From Salsuginibacillus halophilus (lineage in GTDB: Bacteria > Bacillota > Bacilli > Bacillales > Marinococcaceae), in NCBI RefSeq assembly GCF_003014715.1, contig NZ_PYAV01000002.1, positions 186,001 to 250,000 on the forward strand: a stretch of DNA of 64,000 bases. Reading direction: 5' to 3'. A program made the translations under genes and the position numbers. The number at the start of each line of letters is the position of its first letter. Positions within the stretch are counted from its first letter, which is position 1. Positions 34,387-45,324 of this stretch are shown here, in pieces. The notes beneath the pieces are model-generated. The model was given only the letters and a program-made list of their open reading frames with translations. It did no database searches and was not told the DNA's origin.

Positions 34387-35442
34387 TTACAGTGCCACTT
34401 TATTGTTATTCAGCGGTTCGGCTGCCGGACGCCCGATATAAAAGCCTTGGGCATAGTCAACGCCGGCGTTCTTTGTTGTATCGAGCTCTGCATGCGTTTC
34501 AATGCCTTCCACAAGTACTTTAGTTCCTTGTTGATGAGCGGTTGCGACAATGCTTTCAATTCGTTTTTGTTTTACTTCATCCGTATCACAGTCCCGAACA
34601 AGGTCACGGTCTACTTTCACGTAATCCGGCTGCAGCTGTTGCATTACTTCTTCAGAAGCATATCCAGAGCCTAGATCGTCAAGCGCAACTTTCACACCGT
34701 ACTGCTTGTAAACATTAAATACTTTTTGTAGATGCTCAATGTCGTCAATTTTTTCAGTTTCAACAACTTCAAAAATTAAATCTTCCGGATGCACGCCGTA
34801 ACGCGTGACAGCTTGAAACGTTGTCCGTAAGCAGTGTGAAGGATCATAAATCGATGAAGGTAAAAAGTTAATAAACATTTTTGTCCCAGACGGCAGCGCA
34901 GCAGCACCTGTACTTATTGATGACACACGAGCCCGGCTGTCCAGCAACGTCTGCAGTCCTGCTTCTGATGAGTAGGAAAACAGCTCTCCAGGGTGAAACT
35001 TATGCGCATCATCTAATGGACGAACGAGAAACTCATAGCCAAACACTTCGTATTCATCAACTTCAATAATTGGCTGCATATGGTGAATAAACTTTGCGTC
35101 GTTAATGATTTGAAAATAATGCGGATTATCTACCCTGAGCAACAGCTGATCAAAAGGCGCCATATTTGGAAAGCGTTCCTTTTGTTTCGAAGACCACGTG
35201 CCATTCAATTTTGATTTATCTTCCTTTGAAAGGCTTGTATCCATATGTTTTAACGTTTCACGCATCTCGTCTTTAGATTGAAAATGTACTTCAAGTGAAG
35301 GCTCGTAATATTGGAATGAGCGTCCGGCATCTTTAAGGACTTTTTGAACTTTGGTCATCGTTGAAACTTCGGCACTTTGGAGGAGTAAATATCCTTCCTC
35401 AAATAAGTGGGGCATTTGTGAGCAGGCTGAGCAGCTTTTCAT
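34387..35442 (-). CDS. EAL-domain cyclic di-GMP phosphodiesterase with cysteine-containing N-terminus
   Basis: This 351-aa protein has residues 1-115 of unknown type, starting MKSCSACSQMPHL (C-x-x-C). An EAL domain follows from about residue 115. The catalytic set is present: GYEFLVRP (EAL variant EFL), the Asn in MFINFLPSS, FEVVETE, ALDDLGSGYAS, the Lys in YVKVDRDLV, VLVEGIET and YAQGFYIGRP. It should therefore be an active c-di-GMP hydrolase, which is an inference from the motifs. The N-terminal part might bind metal or sense redox state. It follows meaB by 160 bp but is probably separate. Confidence 0.9.
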   Translation of the reverse strand: MKSCSACSQMPHLFEEGYLLLQSAEVSTMTKVQKVLKDAGRSFQYYEPSLEVHFQSKDEMRETLKHMDTSLSKEDKSKLNGTWSSKQKERFPNMAPFDQLLLRVDNPHYFQIINDAKFIHHMQPIIEVDEYEVFGYEFLVRPLDDAHKFHPGELFSYSSEAGLQTLLDSRARVSSISTGAAALPSGTKMFINFLPSSIYDPSHCLRTTFQAVTRYGVHPEDLIFEVVETEKIDDIEHLQKVFNVYKQYGVKVALDDLGSGYASEEVMQQLQPDYVKVDRDLVRDCDTDEVKQKRIESIVATAHQQGTKVLVEGIETHAELDTTKNAGVDYAQGFYIGRPAAEPLNNNKVAL

Positions 35443-35602
35443 ATGTTCACCTCTAGTATGGATTATTAAACTTTCTCAATTTTGGATTTGAATGGAGAAA
35501 GAGCATTACGCAATTAGTAATTCATACCCATACTTGCTATACATATAAACTTATTGAAAAGAATTATATGAGAAAAAAGACAGAGACTTTGACACTATCT
35601 CC

Positions 35603-36601
35603 TTACTTATCCTCCCAAAATTGTTGCAAAAGCTGCTGAACGGCACGTGCTGGCGCTGTTTTTCCCGAAATCACAGATGCTTCGAACGCCGGCCAGGCCG
35701 ATTGAACGCCTGGATTTTGATAAAAGGTACGTTCGAGTTCTTCCTGCACCATTGCTTTCATCCAGTCACTCATTTGATGGCGCCGACGCTCTGTTAAACG
35801 ACCGCTCTCTTGTACTTTTGAAAAAAACGTATCGATCCGCTCCCACATTGCTTTTAAACCATCATGATATAAAGCTGAGACTGTATGCGCTTCGGTCGTC
35901 CAACCGGGTGTAGACGGCTGCAGAAAATGGAGCATTCGGTTAAACTCTGCTCGAGCATTTAAAGCAGGCTGTTTGTTTATTCCATCTGCTTTATTAATAT
36001 AAAGATCGTCCGCAATTTCCATAATCCCTTTTTTCATTCCTTGAAGCTCATCACCGCCACCTGTCAATACGAGCAGCAGGAAGTAATCAACCATAGAGCG
36101 GACAAGTGTCTCTCCTTGACCGACACCGACTGTTTCAACAATAATAACGTCAAACCCAGCTGCTTCGCATAAAAACATCGTTTCCCGGCTTTTTTTCGCG
36201 ACGCCGCCGGCAGTACCGCCTGAAGGTGACGGACGTATAAAAGCATTTGGGTGTTTTGACAGCCGCTCCATCCGCGTTTTATCACCTAATATGCTGCCGC
36301 GGTTTGTTGTAGAAGACGGATCAACTGCAAGCACAGCAACACGGTAACCTGCTTCACAAAGCATCATGCCAAAGGCTTCAATCAATGTGCTTTTACCGGC
36401 TCCGGGCACTCCAGAGAAACCAAGCCGGCGAGCTTTACCGGTATAAGGAAGCACCTCTTCTACAACTTGCTGGGCTTGATCCCAGTGCTTAGCTGACCGG
36501 CTTTCAATTAAGGTGATGGCCTGAGCAAGCGACGCCCTGTCGCCTGCAAGCACCCCTGCTGCATGTTCTTCAGCTGTCTTTTTCCGCCGCTTTTCGACCA
36601 T
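35603..36601 (-). CDS. meaB: MeaB-type GTPase, methylmalonyl-CoA mutase chaperone
   Basis: I start at the second ATG (36601, MVEKRRKKTAEEH), because the first ATG touches the AAAGGAG site with no spacing. The 332-aa product is a G3E-type P-loop GTPase. GFSGVPGAGKSTLIEAFG is the Walker A, VLAVDPSSTTNRGSILGDKTRM is present, IVETVGVGQGE is the Walker B/G3 region, and YINKADGINK is the G4 N-K-x-D. MeaB loads and protects the B12 cofactor of methylmalonyl-CoA mutase, whose two subunit genes lie just upstream, with about 21 bp to the larger one. Confidence 0.95.
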   Translation of the reverse strand: MVEKRRKKTAEEHAAGVLAGDRASLAQAITLIESRSAKHWDQAQQVVEEVLPYTGKARRLGFSGVPGAGKSTLIEAFGMMLCEAGYRVAVLAVDPSSTTNRGSILGDKTRMERLSKHPNAFIRPSPSGGTAGGVAKKSRETMFLCEAAGFDVIIVETVGVGQGETLVRSMVDYFLLLVLTGGGDELQGMKKGIMEIADDLYINKADGINKQPALNARAEFNRMLHFLQPSTPGWTTEAHTVSALYHDGLKAMWERIDTFFSKVQESGRLTERRRHQMSDWMKAMVQEELERTFYQNPGVQSAWPAFEASVISGKTAPARAVQQLLQQFWEDK

Positions 36602-36622
36602 GTAAGCCATCTCCTTTCCCGG

Positions 36623-38764
36623 TCAATCTTGTTCAACCTGCGCCCAAACGGCATCTAGTACTTCACCAGCGGCTGCTGGAAGTACTGTACCCGGTCCAAA
36701 AATTGCAGCTGCTCCCATCTCTGTTAACTCTTCATAGTCGTGCGGTGGAATGATACCGCCGATAATAACAACAATGTCATCACGGCCCAGCCGCCGCAGC
36801 TCTTCTACAACACGAGGCAGTAGTGTTTTATGACCGGCAGCAAGGGAGCTGATCCCAAGAATATGCACATCATTTTCTACAGCTTGCAGCGCCGCTTCTT
36901 CAGGCGTTTGAAAGAGCGGTCCGATATCTACGTCAAATCCCATATCTGCGTATGCTGTAGCAACAACTTTCGCCCCCCGATCGTGACCATCCTGACCCAT
37001 CTTTGCAATCATAATGCGAGGACGCCGGCCCTCTTCCTCTTCAAATGCATCGGTACGCCTGCGCACAAGCTCCATCTGCTCATCTTCACCGTATTCAGCA
37101 CTATATACACCACTGATCGAACGAATAACTGCTTGATGGCGCCCGGAAGTTTTTTCTACGGCATCTGAGATTTCACCCAGGGTGGCCCGGGCTCGTGCAG
37201 CATCAACGGCTTTTTCAAGCAGATTTATGTCGTGACTTGCTGCAGCTTCACTTAAAGCAGTGAGTGCTGCTTGTGCGCCTTGTTCATCCCGCTCATTGCG
37301 AAGCTGTTCAAGACGCTCAAGCTGCGCACGGCGTACTTCTGTATTATCAATATTGCGGACATCGAGTGGATCTTCTTCGTCAAGACGGTGTTTATTTACA
37401 CCAACAATGGTTTCTTTGCCGGCATCAATTTGTGCTTGACGGCGGGCAGCAGCTTCTTCGATTCTCATTTTTGGCAGGCCGGTTTCAATAGCTTTTGCCA
37501 TACCGCCAAGTTCATCGACTTCTTCAAGATGAGCCCATGCTTTTTCTGCAAGTTCAGCTGTTAACACTTCAACATAGTGCGAACCGCCCCATGGATCTAC
37601 AACAGCAGTCATACCGGTCTCTTCTTGTAGATGCAGCTGGGTATTGCGGGCAATTTTCGCAGAAAAGTCGGTTGGAAGTGCGATGGCTTCATCTAAAGCA
37701 TTTGTATGCAGTGACTGGGTATGACCCATAGCGGCAGCCATTGCTTCGATTTGTGTACGAACGACATTATTGTACGGATCCTGCTCGGTTAAACTCCAGC
37801 CAGACGTTTGGGAATGCGTACGAAGCGTAAGTGATTTCGGGTTTTCTGCTCCGTAATCTTCCAGCAAACGCGCCCAGATGAGGCGAGCAGCCCGCATTTT
37901 TGCCACTTCCATAAAATAATTTTTACCAACCGCCCAAAAGAACGATAGACGAGGAGCGAACTGATCAATTGGAATGCCTGCACTCAAGCCGGTGCGCACA
38001 TATTCCAAACCATCAGCAATCGTATAGCCGAGCTCAAGGTCAGCAGTCGCCCCAGCTTCCTGCATATGATACCCAGAGATTGATATGCTGTTAAACTTCG
38101 GCATGTGCGTAGATGTATAACTGAAAATGTCTGCTATGATTCGCATCGACATGTCCGGTGGATAAATATACGTGTTACGCACCATATATTCTTTTAAAAT
38201 GTCATTTTGAATCGTGCCTGTCAGCTTTTCTTTAGGTACCCCCTGCTCTTCAGCCGCAACAATATAAAATGCCATCACCGGCAGTACAGCACCGTTCATC
38301 GTCATTGATACCGACATTTGATCAAGTGGAATTTGATCAAATAATACTTTCATATCTAAAATCGAATCAACTGCAACTCCAGCTTTACCAACATCTCCTT
38401 CAACCCGGGGATTGTCAGAATCATAGCCGCGGTGCGTAGCTAAATCAAATGCAATTGACAACCCCTTCTGGCCGGCAGCTAAATTGCGTCGGTAAAAGGC
38501 ATTGGATTCTTCAGCTGTGGAGTAACCTGCATACTGACGCACCGTCCACGGACGGGTGATGTACATACTTGCATAAGGGCCGCGTAAATAAGGAGGAATC
38601 CCGGAAACGTAATCAATGTGCGGCAAGTGCCTTGAATCTTCAGCATTGTACGCAGGCTGAATATGAATGCCTTCTGGTGTTTCAACCGTTTCGCTGTTAT
38701 CTTTTTCTGCAGCTTGAACACGATCGAATTTAAAATCGACTTGTGTAAAATCAGGATTCGTCAT
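36623..38764 (-). CDS. Methylmalonyl-CoA mutase large (catalytic, B12-binding) subunit
   Basis: This 713-aa protein converts methylmalonyl-CoA to succinyl-CoA. The TIM-barrel part has [47 protein letters not shown] and [20 protein letters not shown]. The C-terminal cobalamin domain has the B12-binding [32 protein letters not shown]. The ATG overlaps the small-subunit gene by 14 bp, consistent with fixed stoichiometry. It is next to meaB. Confidence 0.97.
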   Translation of the reverse strand: MTNPDFTQVDFKFDRVQAAEKDNSETVETPEGIHIQPAYNAEDSRHLPHIDYVSGIPPYLRGPYASMYITRPWTVRQYAGYSTAEESNAFYRRNLAAGQKGLSIAFDLATHRGYDSDNPRVEGDVGKAGVAVDSILDMKVLFDQIPLDQMSVSMTMNGAVLPVMAFYIVAAEEQGVPKEKLTGTIQNDILKEYMVRNTYIYPPDMSMRIIADIFSYTSTHMPKFNSISISGYHMQEAGATADLELGYTIADGLEYVRTGLSAGIPIDQFAPRLSFFWAVGKNYFMEVAKMRAARLIWARLLEDYGAENPKSLTLRTHSQTSGWSLTEQDPYNNVVRTQIEAMAAAMGHTQSLHTNALDEAIALPTDFSAKIARNTQLHLQEETGMTAVVDPWGGSHYVEVLTAELAEKAWAHLEEVDELGGMAKAIETGLPKMRIEEAAARRQAQIDAGKETIVGVNKHRLDEEDPLDVRNIDNTEVRRAQLERLEQLRNERDEQGAQAALTALSEAAASHDINLLEKAVDAARARATLGEISDAVEKTSGRHQAVIRSISGVYSAEYGEDEQMELVRRRTDAFEEEEGRRPRIMIAKMGQDGHDRGAKVVATAYADMGFDVDIGPLFQTPEEAALQAVENDVHILGISSLAAGHKTLLPRVVEELRRLGRDDIVVIIGGIIPPHDYEELTEMGAAAIFGPGTVLPAAAGEVLDAVWAQVEQD

Positions 38765-40769
38765 TGATCGTCACCCCATGACTTGTTAGTAAATCGTGTA
38801 AATACCTGTACACATCCATCCCCTGCTTCAGCCGCCCGTTTAGGTGTTGTTCTTCACCAAGCTTTCCGCATACCGCAAGATGAGCACTAGGATATTTTTC
38901 TTGAAGCACCTTTGCTGTTTCATCGACGACCGTTTCAATATCCTGATCCGCTCCACAAATGACAAAAGTATCTGCTTCTGCCGCTTCAACAGCGGCAAGT
39001 GCGTCCTCTAATGTATTTAGCTCACCAGCAGTCGTCACAGTTAAGCCGGCGGTCTCAAACACCCCGCGGCCAAAATCCGCCCTTGGCTTGTAATCTTTTA
39101 AGGCACCGAAAGTTAATAAGTGAACATTCGTCTTTCGATCTGCATTTTCAGCCGTACGATGCTGATCAACAGCTTTTCGCAAAGTTTCAAACGGCGCCGG
39201 ACCGCGCCATGACTTCACAGGAGAAACTGTTACTTCATCAGGATTTACAACAGACTGTAAATCTTTGAAAGATGCGCCTGCTTTCGCTGCTTCTACAAAA
39301 CTTTTCACTTGATCATCTGCAGGTGAAATGCCTGTTTTTACGATGTTTGGTGCAGCGGCTTTTTCCGCTTCAGCACGTGGAATTTCCGGGTCAACGCCTG
39401 ATAAATCAGGGTATTGATTAATGCCGACAAATCGCTCCTTCCGCGTATAAATATTTTCCCGCTTTTGGCGGGCTGTTGCTTCAATATCTTCTTGCAAGGT
39501 TCCAGCTTCTAAACTTTGAATAATGCCTCCTGCCTCTTCAATCTCCTGAAAGGCACGCCAAGCTTTCACGCTAAGCTCATCAGTAAGCTGGTCTACATAA
39601 TAAGCACCACCAGAAGCGTCTTGCACACTTGTTAAATAACTTTCTTCTTGAAAAATGAGTTGTGTATTACGTGCGACGCGGCGCGAAAACCGGCTCGGCA
39701 CTTGAAATGTTTCATCGAAAGGGGAAACGTGCAGGCTGTCCGCTCCGCCAATGACAGCAGCGAACGCTTCTGCAGACGCACGCAGCATGTTGTTGTAAGG
39801 GTCATACACTGATTTTGTCCAACGCGACGTACATGCATGAATGTACGCTTGTTTTTGCTCAGCACCAAACGCTTCAAGCACGCGGGTCCATAACAGCCGG
39901 AATGCACGAAACTTGGCCATCTCCATAAAATGCTGCTTGCCGCTTGGCATTTCAAAACTGAAATGGCTTGCTGCTTCATCAACTTCAAGCCCGCGTTGGG
40001 TCAGCTCACGAAGGTAAGTAACTCCTGTAGCTAACATTGCAGCCAGCTCTTGAACTGCCGATGCTCCTGCTTCATGATACGCAGAAGAAGAAACGAGAAC
40101 CGTTCGTAAATGTTGTTTTTTCTCACATACGCTTTGTGTTGTTTCAGCTAATTCAGCAAATGCTGTCTCAAGCTGATGACCCAGCTTGCCGCAAGCTGCT
40201 AGTTCACCAATTGGATCGGCAGCAAGTGTACCAAAGAGCGGACGATTAAGTTGTTCAAAGGCAGCTTGAAATTGAGCATAAACCGGTTTTATACGACTGC
40301 CGGCGTGAATGATCAATGCCACGTCCGGCGCTACACCTTTTATGGCTGTTTTTACATCTTCAATATCGTTTACATAAAGACCATCTTCGCCGCCTTTCAC
40401 ACTACTTCCTCTGACGCTCGGGGCAAGGGGCACTTTCACAACATGCTGACCTTTGGCAGTATCATGGGCTGCTTCTTCTGCAAAGCCTTCCGGCGTTAAT
40501 GCAAAAATCTCTTGGGCTGTCTCCCAGCTTGGATGAACTTTACTTTGCTGCCACACAGCACGGATGACTTCAGGTCGGTGATGCATATCTTCAGACGTTC
40601 GGCGGTAAATCGGGGCAAGATCTATCCCTTCATAAGTTGAAGTAAAGAGCTTTTCTTCAACTGTACCTCCCTTTAAGCCTGCCTCAGCTGCCTTCTTCCA
40701 ATCTTCATCCGACGGGACTGGGAAATTACATATTGAGGACAAGCGTTCGAGAAATGATGTTTGCTCCAT
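38751..40769 (-). CDS. Methylmalonyl-CoA mutase small (non-catalytic) subunit
   Basis: This 672-aa protein is homologous to the large subunit ([39 protein letters not shown]), but its C-terminal flavodoxin-like region lacks the DxHxxG cobalamin motif. That is the normal state of the small subunit in heterodimeric mutases. It lies 61 bp downstream of the carboxyltransferase gene and overlaps the large-subunit gene by 14 bp. Confidence 0.95.
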   Translation of the reverse strand: MEQTSFLERLSSICNFPVPSDEDWKKAAEAGLKGGTVEEKLFTSTYEGIDLAPIYRRTSEDMHHRPEVIRAVWQQSKVHPSWETAQEIFALTPEGFAEEAAHDTAKGQHVVKVPLAPSVRGSSVKGGEDGLYVNDIEDVKTAIKGVAPDVALIIHAGSRIKPVYAQFQAAFEQLNRPLFGTLAADPIGELAACGKLGHQLETAFAELAETTQSVCEKKQHLRTVLVSSSAYHEAGASAVQELAAMLATGVTYLRELTQRGLEVDEAASHFSFEMPSGKQHFMEMAKFRAFRLLWTRVLEAFGAEQKQAYIHACTSRWTKSVYDPYNNMLRASAEAFAAVIGGADSLHVSPFDETFQVPSRFSRRVARNTQLIFQEESYLTSVQDASGGAYYVDQLTDELSVKAWRAFQEIEEAGGIIQSLEAGTLQEDIEATARQKRENIYTRKERFVGINQYPDLSGVDPEIPRAEAEKAAAPNIVKTGISPADDQVKSFVEAAKAGASFKDLQSVVNPDEVTVSPVKSWRGPAPFETLRKAVDQHRTAENADRKTNVHLLTFGALKDYKPRADFGRGVFETAGLTVTTAGELNTLEDALAAVEAAEADTFVICGADQDIETVVDETAKVLQEKYPSAHLAVCGKLGEEQHLNGRLKQGMDVYRYLHDLLTSHGVTINDES

Positions 40770-40830
40770 AACTTTGCAGAGGCCTTCGGTTACATAATAC
40801 CGAAAACGCTCCTTCCTCCCTTCTTATTAA

Positions 40831-42384
40831 CTACAACGGGATATTGCCATGCTTTTTCGCTGGTTGCTGCGCCTGTTTACCACTTAACATTTCTAACGCA
40901 CTCGCTAACTGCTTACGGGTATTGCGCGGGTCAATGACATCATCAACCATGCCGTTACTTGCTGCGACATACGGATTGGCAAACCTTTCACGGTATTCTG
41001 AGATTTTTTGCTGACGTGTCTGCTCCGGTTCACTGCTTTCTTTAATCTCTTTAGCAAAAATGATATTGGCTGCACCTTCGGGACCCATGACCGCAATCTC
41101 CGCGTTCGGCCAAGCAAAAACAACATCAGCTCCGATCGCTTTACTATTTAATGCAACATATGCGCCCCCGTAAGCTTTACGTAAAATGACGGTTAACTTT
41201 GGCACAGTCGCTTCGGAGTAAGCGTACAAAATCTTTGCTCCATGGCGAATAATTCCGCCGTGCTCCTGCTGGACACCTGGAATAAATCCACTCACATCTT
41301 CAAATGTAATCAATGGAATGTTGAAGCTGTCGCAAAAGCGAATAAACCTGGAAGCTTTATCTGACGAATCGATATCTAAACCTCCGGCCATCATTTTCGG
41401 ATTATTGGCAACAATGCCAACCGTTCTCCCTTCGATCCGGCCGAAACCAACGGCAATGTTTTTCGCAAATCCGGCCTGCACTTCAAAAAAGTCACCGTCC
41501 AGCACTACATCAAGCACTTTACGCACATCATAAACTTTCGTGCCATCAACCGGAACAATATCGAGCAGCTGCTGCTGCTTTTTTTCTAACGCTTCTGGTT
41601 CCGGCGCTTCTACTTGTGGCGGCTTTTCTTCAAAACTTGATGGCAAGTATGTGATTAAATCACGTACCTGCTGCAGCGCCTCTGCTTCAGATGAGGCAGT
41701 AAAGTGTGAATTGCCGCTTGTTTTCTCATGTACATTCGCCCCGCCAAGCTCTTCAGCATTCATCTTTGCTCCAGTGACACTTTCAATAACCTTGGGTCCG
41801 GTAATAAACATTTGGCTCGTTTCTTCCACCATAAACACGAAATCTGTAATAGCCGGCGAGTACACAGCCCCTCCTGCACATGGGCCCATAATGACAGAGA
41901 TTTGCGGGATAACCCCGGAATAAATCGAGTTTCGATAAAACACGTGGCCGTAACCATCAAGGGAAAGTACACCTTCTTGAATACGAGCACCGCCAGAGTC
42001 ATTTAAACCGATCATCGGGGCTCCGTTTTCTGCGGCTAAGTCCATCACTTTTGCAATTTTAAGCGCATGCATCTCCCCGAGCGCTCCGCCGTAAACAGTG
42101 AAATCCTGGGCAAATAAAAATACAAGGCGCCCGTGAATTTTACCGTAACCTGTAACAACACCTTCACCTGGTGCATCTGTTCCGGAAAAGTCCATCCCCC
42201 GGTTTTCAATAAAAGGGTTTAATTCTACAAACGTTCCCTTGTCAAGAAGCATATGGATCCGCTCCCGGGCTGTATGTTTCCCCCGGTTGTGCTGCGCTTC
42301 AATCCGGTCTTCGCCACCACCTAATTCCACTTGTTCACGCTTATCTTCCATTTCTTCAATTCGATTTAACATTTCATCTGACAT
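40831..42384 (-). CDS. Acyl-CoA (propionyl-CoA) carboxylase carboxyltransferase subunit
   Basis: This 517-aa protein of the PccB/MmdA type carries both crotonase-fold halves. Features are GKHTARERIHMLLDKGTFVELNPF, GAPMIGLNDSGGARIQEGVLSLDGYG, MGPCAGGAVYSPAITDF, ITFEDVSGFIPGVQQEHGGIIRHGAKILYAYSEATVPKLTVI and RKAYGGAYVALNSK. With the biotin carboxylase and biotin carrier in the same operon and mutase genes next to it, propionyl-CoA carboxylation is the best reading. Methylmalonyl-CoA decarboxylase or a methylcrotonyl carboxylase are less likely alternatives. A 186-bp gap separates it from the carrier gene. Confidence 0.92.
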   Translation of the reverse strand: MSDEMLNRIEEMEDKREQVELGGGEDRIEAQHNRGKHTARERIHMLLDKGTFVELNPFIENRGMDFSGTDAPGEGVVTGYGKIHGRLVFLFAQDFTVYGGALGEMHALKIAKVMDLAAENGAPMIGLNDSGGARIQEGVLSLDGYGHVFYRNSIYSGVIPQISVIMGPCAGGAVYSPAITDFVFMVEETSQMFITGPKVIESVTGAKMNAEELGGANVHEKTSGNSHFTASSEAEALQQVRDLITYLPSSFEEKPPQVEAPEPEALEKKQQQLLDIVPVDGTKVYDVRKVLDVVLDGDFFEVQAGFAKNIAVGFGRIEGRTVGIVANNPKMMAGGLDIDSSDKASRFIRFCDSFNIPLITFEDVSGFIPGVQQEHGGIIRHGAKILYAYSEATVPKLTVILRKAYGGAYVALNSKAIGADVVFAWPNAEIAVMGPEGAANIIFAKEIKESSEPEQTRQQKISEYRERFANPYVAASNGMVDDVIDPRNTRKQLASALEMLSGKQAQQPAKKHGNIPL

Positions 42385-42570
42385 CGTGGATGCCCCCTTT
42401 CAAAAGTGTATTGCAACCGCTTTCTAAAGTGCTTAAAACAAAAGGCCGGCTTTGCGTAAAGATTGATATGAAAGACAATACGGTTAAAGGTGCTTGATTA
42501 ACCGCACATTTGCTTTGTCTGCCATGTACTTTCTTTACGCTGAAGCTCAGCCTTTTCCGTGTACAATTTG

Positions 42571-43068
42571 TTATTTTGACTTCACCGTAAAGAGTGGCTG
42601 TCCGTACTCCACAAGTTCACCGTCTTCAACGAGAATGTCTTTGATCTCACCGGAGACTTCAGCTTCAAGTTCATTCATCAGCTTCATTGCCTCAACAATA
42701 CAGACTACTGAATCCTGTTGAACCGTATCACCTGGATTGACATACACATCTGAATCCGGTGATGGCGCCCGGTAAAACGTTCCAACCATTGGAGAAGTGA
42801 TCTTCTGTAAGCTTTCATCAATTTCTTTTTCTTCTGCCGCCTGTGCAGGTGCTCCAGAGGAGCTTTCCGGTGCTTGTACAGGAGCAGCTGGGGCAGGAGC
42901 TGGGGCAGCTGCTTGTATTTGTGTTTCTACTGGTGTTTGCACAACAGTGTTCTGACCTTCTTTTTTGATCGTTAATTTCGCTTTGTCGTCACCTTTAATT
43001 TCAAGCTCGCCAACGCTTGAACGGTCAACTGCCCGGATTAGTTCTTTAATTTCATTTACATCATACAT
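42571..43068 (-). CDS. Biotin carboxyl carrier protein of an acyl-CoA carboxylase
   Basis: This 165-aa AccB-like protein has an N-terminal helix ([23 protein letters not shown]), an Ala/Pro-rich mobile linker (residues about 50-85) and a C-terminal biotinyl domain. The biotin-accepting lysine is in [16 protein letters not shown]. It carries carboxybiotin between the biotin carboxylase and the carboxyltransferase encoded on either side. Being dedicated to this operon, it is probably distinct from the fatty-acid AccB, which I do not see in the window. Confidence 0.93.
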   Translation of the reverse strand: MYDVNEIKELIRAVDRSSVGELEIKGDDKAKLTIKKEGQNTVVQTPVETQIQAAAPAPAPAAPVQAPESSSGAPAQAAEEKEIDESLQKITSPMVGTFYRAPSPDSDVYVNPGDTVQQDSVVCIVEAMKLMNELEAEVSGEIKDILVEDGELVEYGQPLFTVKSK

Positions 43069-43120
43069 CTAAAACACTCCTTACTAAGAATCGAAATTTA
43101 CCGCTTTTCACGGTAGAAAG

Positions 43121-43747
43121 CTAGCTGTTTTCTGCAATAAAGAAACTTTGGTATTTTTGATCGTTGAGCGATTCCTGAGTTAGTACTGCCCGCATAATTA
43201 AATCAGCAAATATATCAGCAATTTCGGCTACAGTGTATTTCCCATCTGATTTGTACCATTTATATGTCCAGTTGATCATACCAAAAATCGCCATTGAAGT
43301 GATCGGAACCGGCAGCTCAGACCGGAACTCACCTTCCAGTTTACCGCGCTTTACAATTGAAAACATGGTTTGTTTATATTGATCACGCTTTTCTTTCATC
43401 TTTTCAGCATACGCCGGACCGAGATACGTATTTTCTTGATAAAAGACGGTAACATGCGCCCGATATTTTTCAAACATCATGACAAAGGACCTTACCGTTT
43501 CATATAACTGCTCCGCCGGGGTTATGGTTTTTGCAGCAGCTTCTTCAGCCTTATCAAGTACAAAGGTGATGAATGCATCATGAATTGTGTACAGCAGTTC
43601 ATCTTTTGAATTGAAATAGTAATAGAAGCCGCCTTTTGATGTTTCACTTTCCTGAACTACCGCATCTACGGTTACGCTATGAAATCCGCGTTCCTCAAAC
43701 AGGCGTAGAGCAGCTTCAATAATCCGGGTTTTTACAGACGACTGCAT
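43121..43747 (-). CDS. TetR/AcrR-family regulator embedded in the propionyl-CoA operon
   Basis: This 208-aa protein has a TetR helix-turn-helix (TRIIEAALRLFEERGFHSVTVDAVVQESETSKGGFYYYFNSKDELL) and a C-terminal ligand domain (AMTSIFGMINWTYKWYKSDGKY-like region). The last part resembles acyl-CoA-responsive regulators of the FadR/KstR kind. The gene starts 22 bp after the biotin carboxylase stop. It very likely represses the whole operon by binding the palindrome at 45173-45192, with an acyl-CoA such as propionyl- or methylmalonyl-CoA as signal. That signal is inferred from the operon. Confidence 0.92.
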   Translation of the reverse strand: MQSSVKTRIIEAALRLFEERGFHSVTVDAVVQESETSKGGFYYYFNSKDELLYTIHDAFITFVLDKAEEAAAKTITPAEQLYETVRSFVMMFEKYRAHVTVFYQENTYLGPAYAEKMKEKRDQYKQTMFSIVKRGKLEGEFRSELPVPITSMAIFGMINWTYKWYKSDGKYTVAEIADIFADLIMRAVLTQESLNDQKYQSFFIAENS

Positions 43748-43769
43748 ACCTTCACCCGCTTTCAGTCGC

Positions 43770-45131
43770 TTAGCTTTCGCTCGTATCGTTCATAACATCA
43801 TACTTTTCTAAGAACTTCGTGTTGAAATCCCCGCTGACAAACTGCTCGTGCTCAAGCAGCTTTAAGTGAAATGGAATGGTCGTGTCCACACCATCAATGA
43901 CAAACTCACCAAGTGCTCGTTTCATGCGATCAATCGCTTCTTCGCGGGTTTTCCCACGGACAATCAGCTTGGCAACCATGGAATCATAGTGCGGTGTAAT
44001 CGTATAACCTGTATAGCACGCACTATCCACTCGGACACCCATACCGCCCGGCGGCAGATACATTTCAATTTTACCAGGCGATGGCATGAAATTTTTCTCT
44101 GGTTTTTCCGCATTTACGCGGCACTCAATCGACCAGCCGGAAATCTCAATTTCATCCTGGGTCACTGACAACTTTTCTCCAGCTGCTGCCCGAATCTGCT
44201 CTTTAATTAAATCAATGCCAGTTACTTCTTCAGTTACTGGGTGTTCCACTTGAATACGTGTGTTCATCTCCATAAAATAAAAGTTTTTATGTTTATCAAG
44301 TAGAAATTCAACCGTTCCTGCCCCGCAGTAATTTACAGCTTTTGCAGCATTTACTGCGGCTGTCCCCATCGCTTCTCGAACGTCTGGATCCAAAGCAGGT
44401 GAAGGTGCTTCTTCAACAAGTTTTTGATGCCGGCGCTGAATTGAACAATCCCGCTCACCGAAATGAATCGCTTGACCGTGAGCATCAGCCATAATTTGAA
44501 TCTCTACGTGCCGCGGTTCTTCAACAAACTTCTCCATATAAACCCCAGCGTCACCAAACGCACTTGCAGCCTCTTGTTGGGCCATTGAAATGGCACGCTT
44601 TAATTCTTGCTCATCATAAGCAATGCGCATCCCTTTACCTCCGCCGCCGGCTGTTGCTTTCACAATGACCGGGTAACCGATGTCAGCTGCTGTTTTTACC
44701 GCTTCAGCTTCATCCTCGATTAAGCCGTCGGTACCAGGAACAATCGGCACACCAGCTGCTTCCATTGTATCGCGGGCAGCGGCTTTCGCTCCCATCTGCT
44801 GAATCGCTTCAGCCGATGGGCCAATAAACGTAATGTCATGGTCTGCACAAATTTCTGCAAACTCGGCATTTTCTGATAAGAAACCATAACCTGGATGAAT
44901 CGCGTCAACACCGGTTTTCGTAGCTGCTGCAATAATGTTTGTTTTATTTAAATAACTGTCCGTTGCGATGTGCGGACCGACACAATACGCTTCATCTGCC
45001 ATCAGCACATGGAGCGCTTCATGATCTGCTTCTGAATAAACCGCTACCGTTCCGATGCCAAGCTCACGACATGCGCGAATGACTCGAACAGCAATTTCAC
45101 CACGGTTAGCGATTAACACTTTTGAGAACAT
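43770..45131 (-). CDS. Biotin carboxylase subunit of an acyl-CoA carboxylase
   Basis: This 453-aa AccC-like ATP-grasp enzyme has [34 protein letters not shown] at the start, [15 protein letters not shown] (ATP lid), [20 protein letters not shown] and [23 protein letters not shown]. It carboxylates biotin on the carrier protein. It is the first gene of the propionyl-CoA operon, about 40 bp downstream of a clear operator. Its context separates it from the accC of fatty acid synthesis. Confidence 0.95.
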   Translation of the reverse strand: MFSKVLIANRGEIAVRVIRACRELGIGTVAVYSEADHEALHVLMADEAYCVGPHIATDSYLNKTNIIAAATKTGVDAIHPGYGFLSENAEFAEICADHDITFIGPSAEAIQQMGAKAAARDTMEAAGVPIVPGTDGLIEDEAEAVKTAADIGYPVIVKATAGGGGKGMRIAYDEQELKRAISMAQQEAASAFGDAGVYMEKFVEEPRHVEIQIMADAHGQAIHFGERDCSIQRRHQKLVEEAPSPALDPDVREAMGTAAVNAAKAVNYCGAGTVEFLLDKHKNFYFMEMNTRIQVEHPVTEEVTGIDLIKEQIRAAAGEKLSVTQDEIEISGWSIECRVNAEKPEKNFMPSPGKIEMYLPPGGMGVRVDSACYTGYTITPHYDSMVAKLIVRGKTREEAIDRMKRALGEFVIDGVDTTIPFHLKLLEHEQFVSGDFNTKFLEKYDVMNDTSES

Positions 45132-45172
45132 GTTACGGGCTCCCTTCCTTCATTCCCAGCCGTTTGCAAAGG

Positions 45173-45192
45173 CAAACCGACTAGTCAGTTTG
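45173..45192 (-). promoter_or_regulatory. Palindromic operator of the propionyl-CoA operon
   Basis: CAAACCGACTAGTCAGTTTG is a 20-bp dyad with only one mismatched pair. It begins 10 bp downstream of the -10 box of the operon promoter, a typical repressor site for the TetR regulator encoded as the second gene. Confidence 0.8.
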
Positions 45193-45201
45193 TCTTCTTT
45201 C

Positions 45202-45230
45202 ATTTTAAAAAGAAGAAACTTCCGTGTCAA
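45202..45230 (-). promoter_or_regulatory. Promoter of the propionyl-CoA carboxylase / methylmalonyl-CoA mutase operon
   Basis: On the minus strand a consensus TTGACA (plus 45225-45230) is followed by a 17-bp spacer and TAAAAT (plus 45202-45207), with the operator just downstream. This is a strong SigA-type promoter. Confidence 0.85.
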
Positions 45231-45324
45231 TTGCCTTCTTAAAGGAATTTAATCGTTTTCTTTCTTTTAATACAGGGAAAAGAATTGTCGAAGGTTTATT
45301 ATAACATGCAACGGAGGTGGGCAC

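Noticed and set aside
34092-34674. Open frames of 64-106 aa in and beside repeat copy A
   Set aside because: They are not kept in copies B and C, lack ribosome sites, and one runs antisense through the EAL gene.
42412-42425. Possible cre (CcpA) site before the carboxyltransferase gene
   Set aside because: TGCAACCGCTTTCT differs from the consensus at two positions, one in the outer conserved part, and lies inside an operon. Too weak to list.
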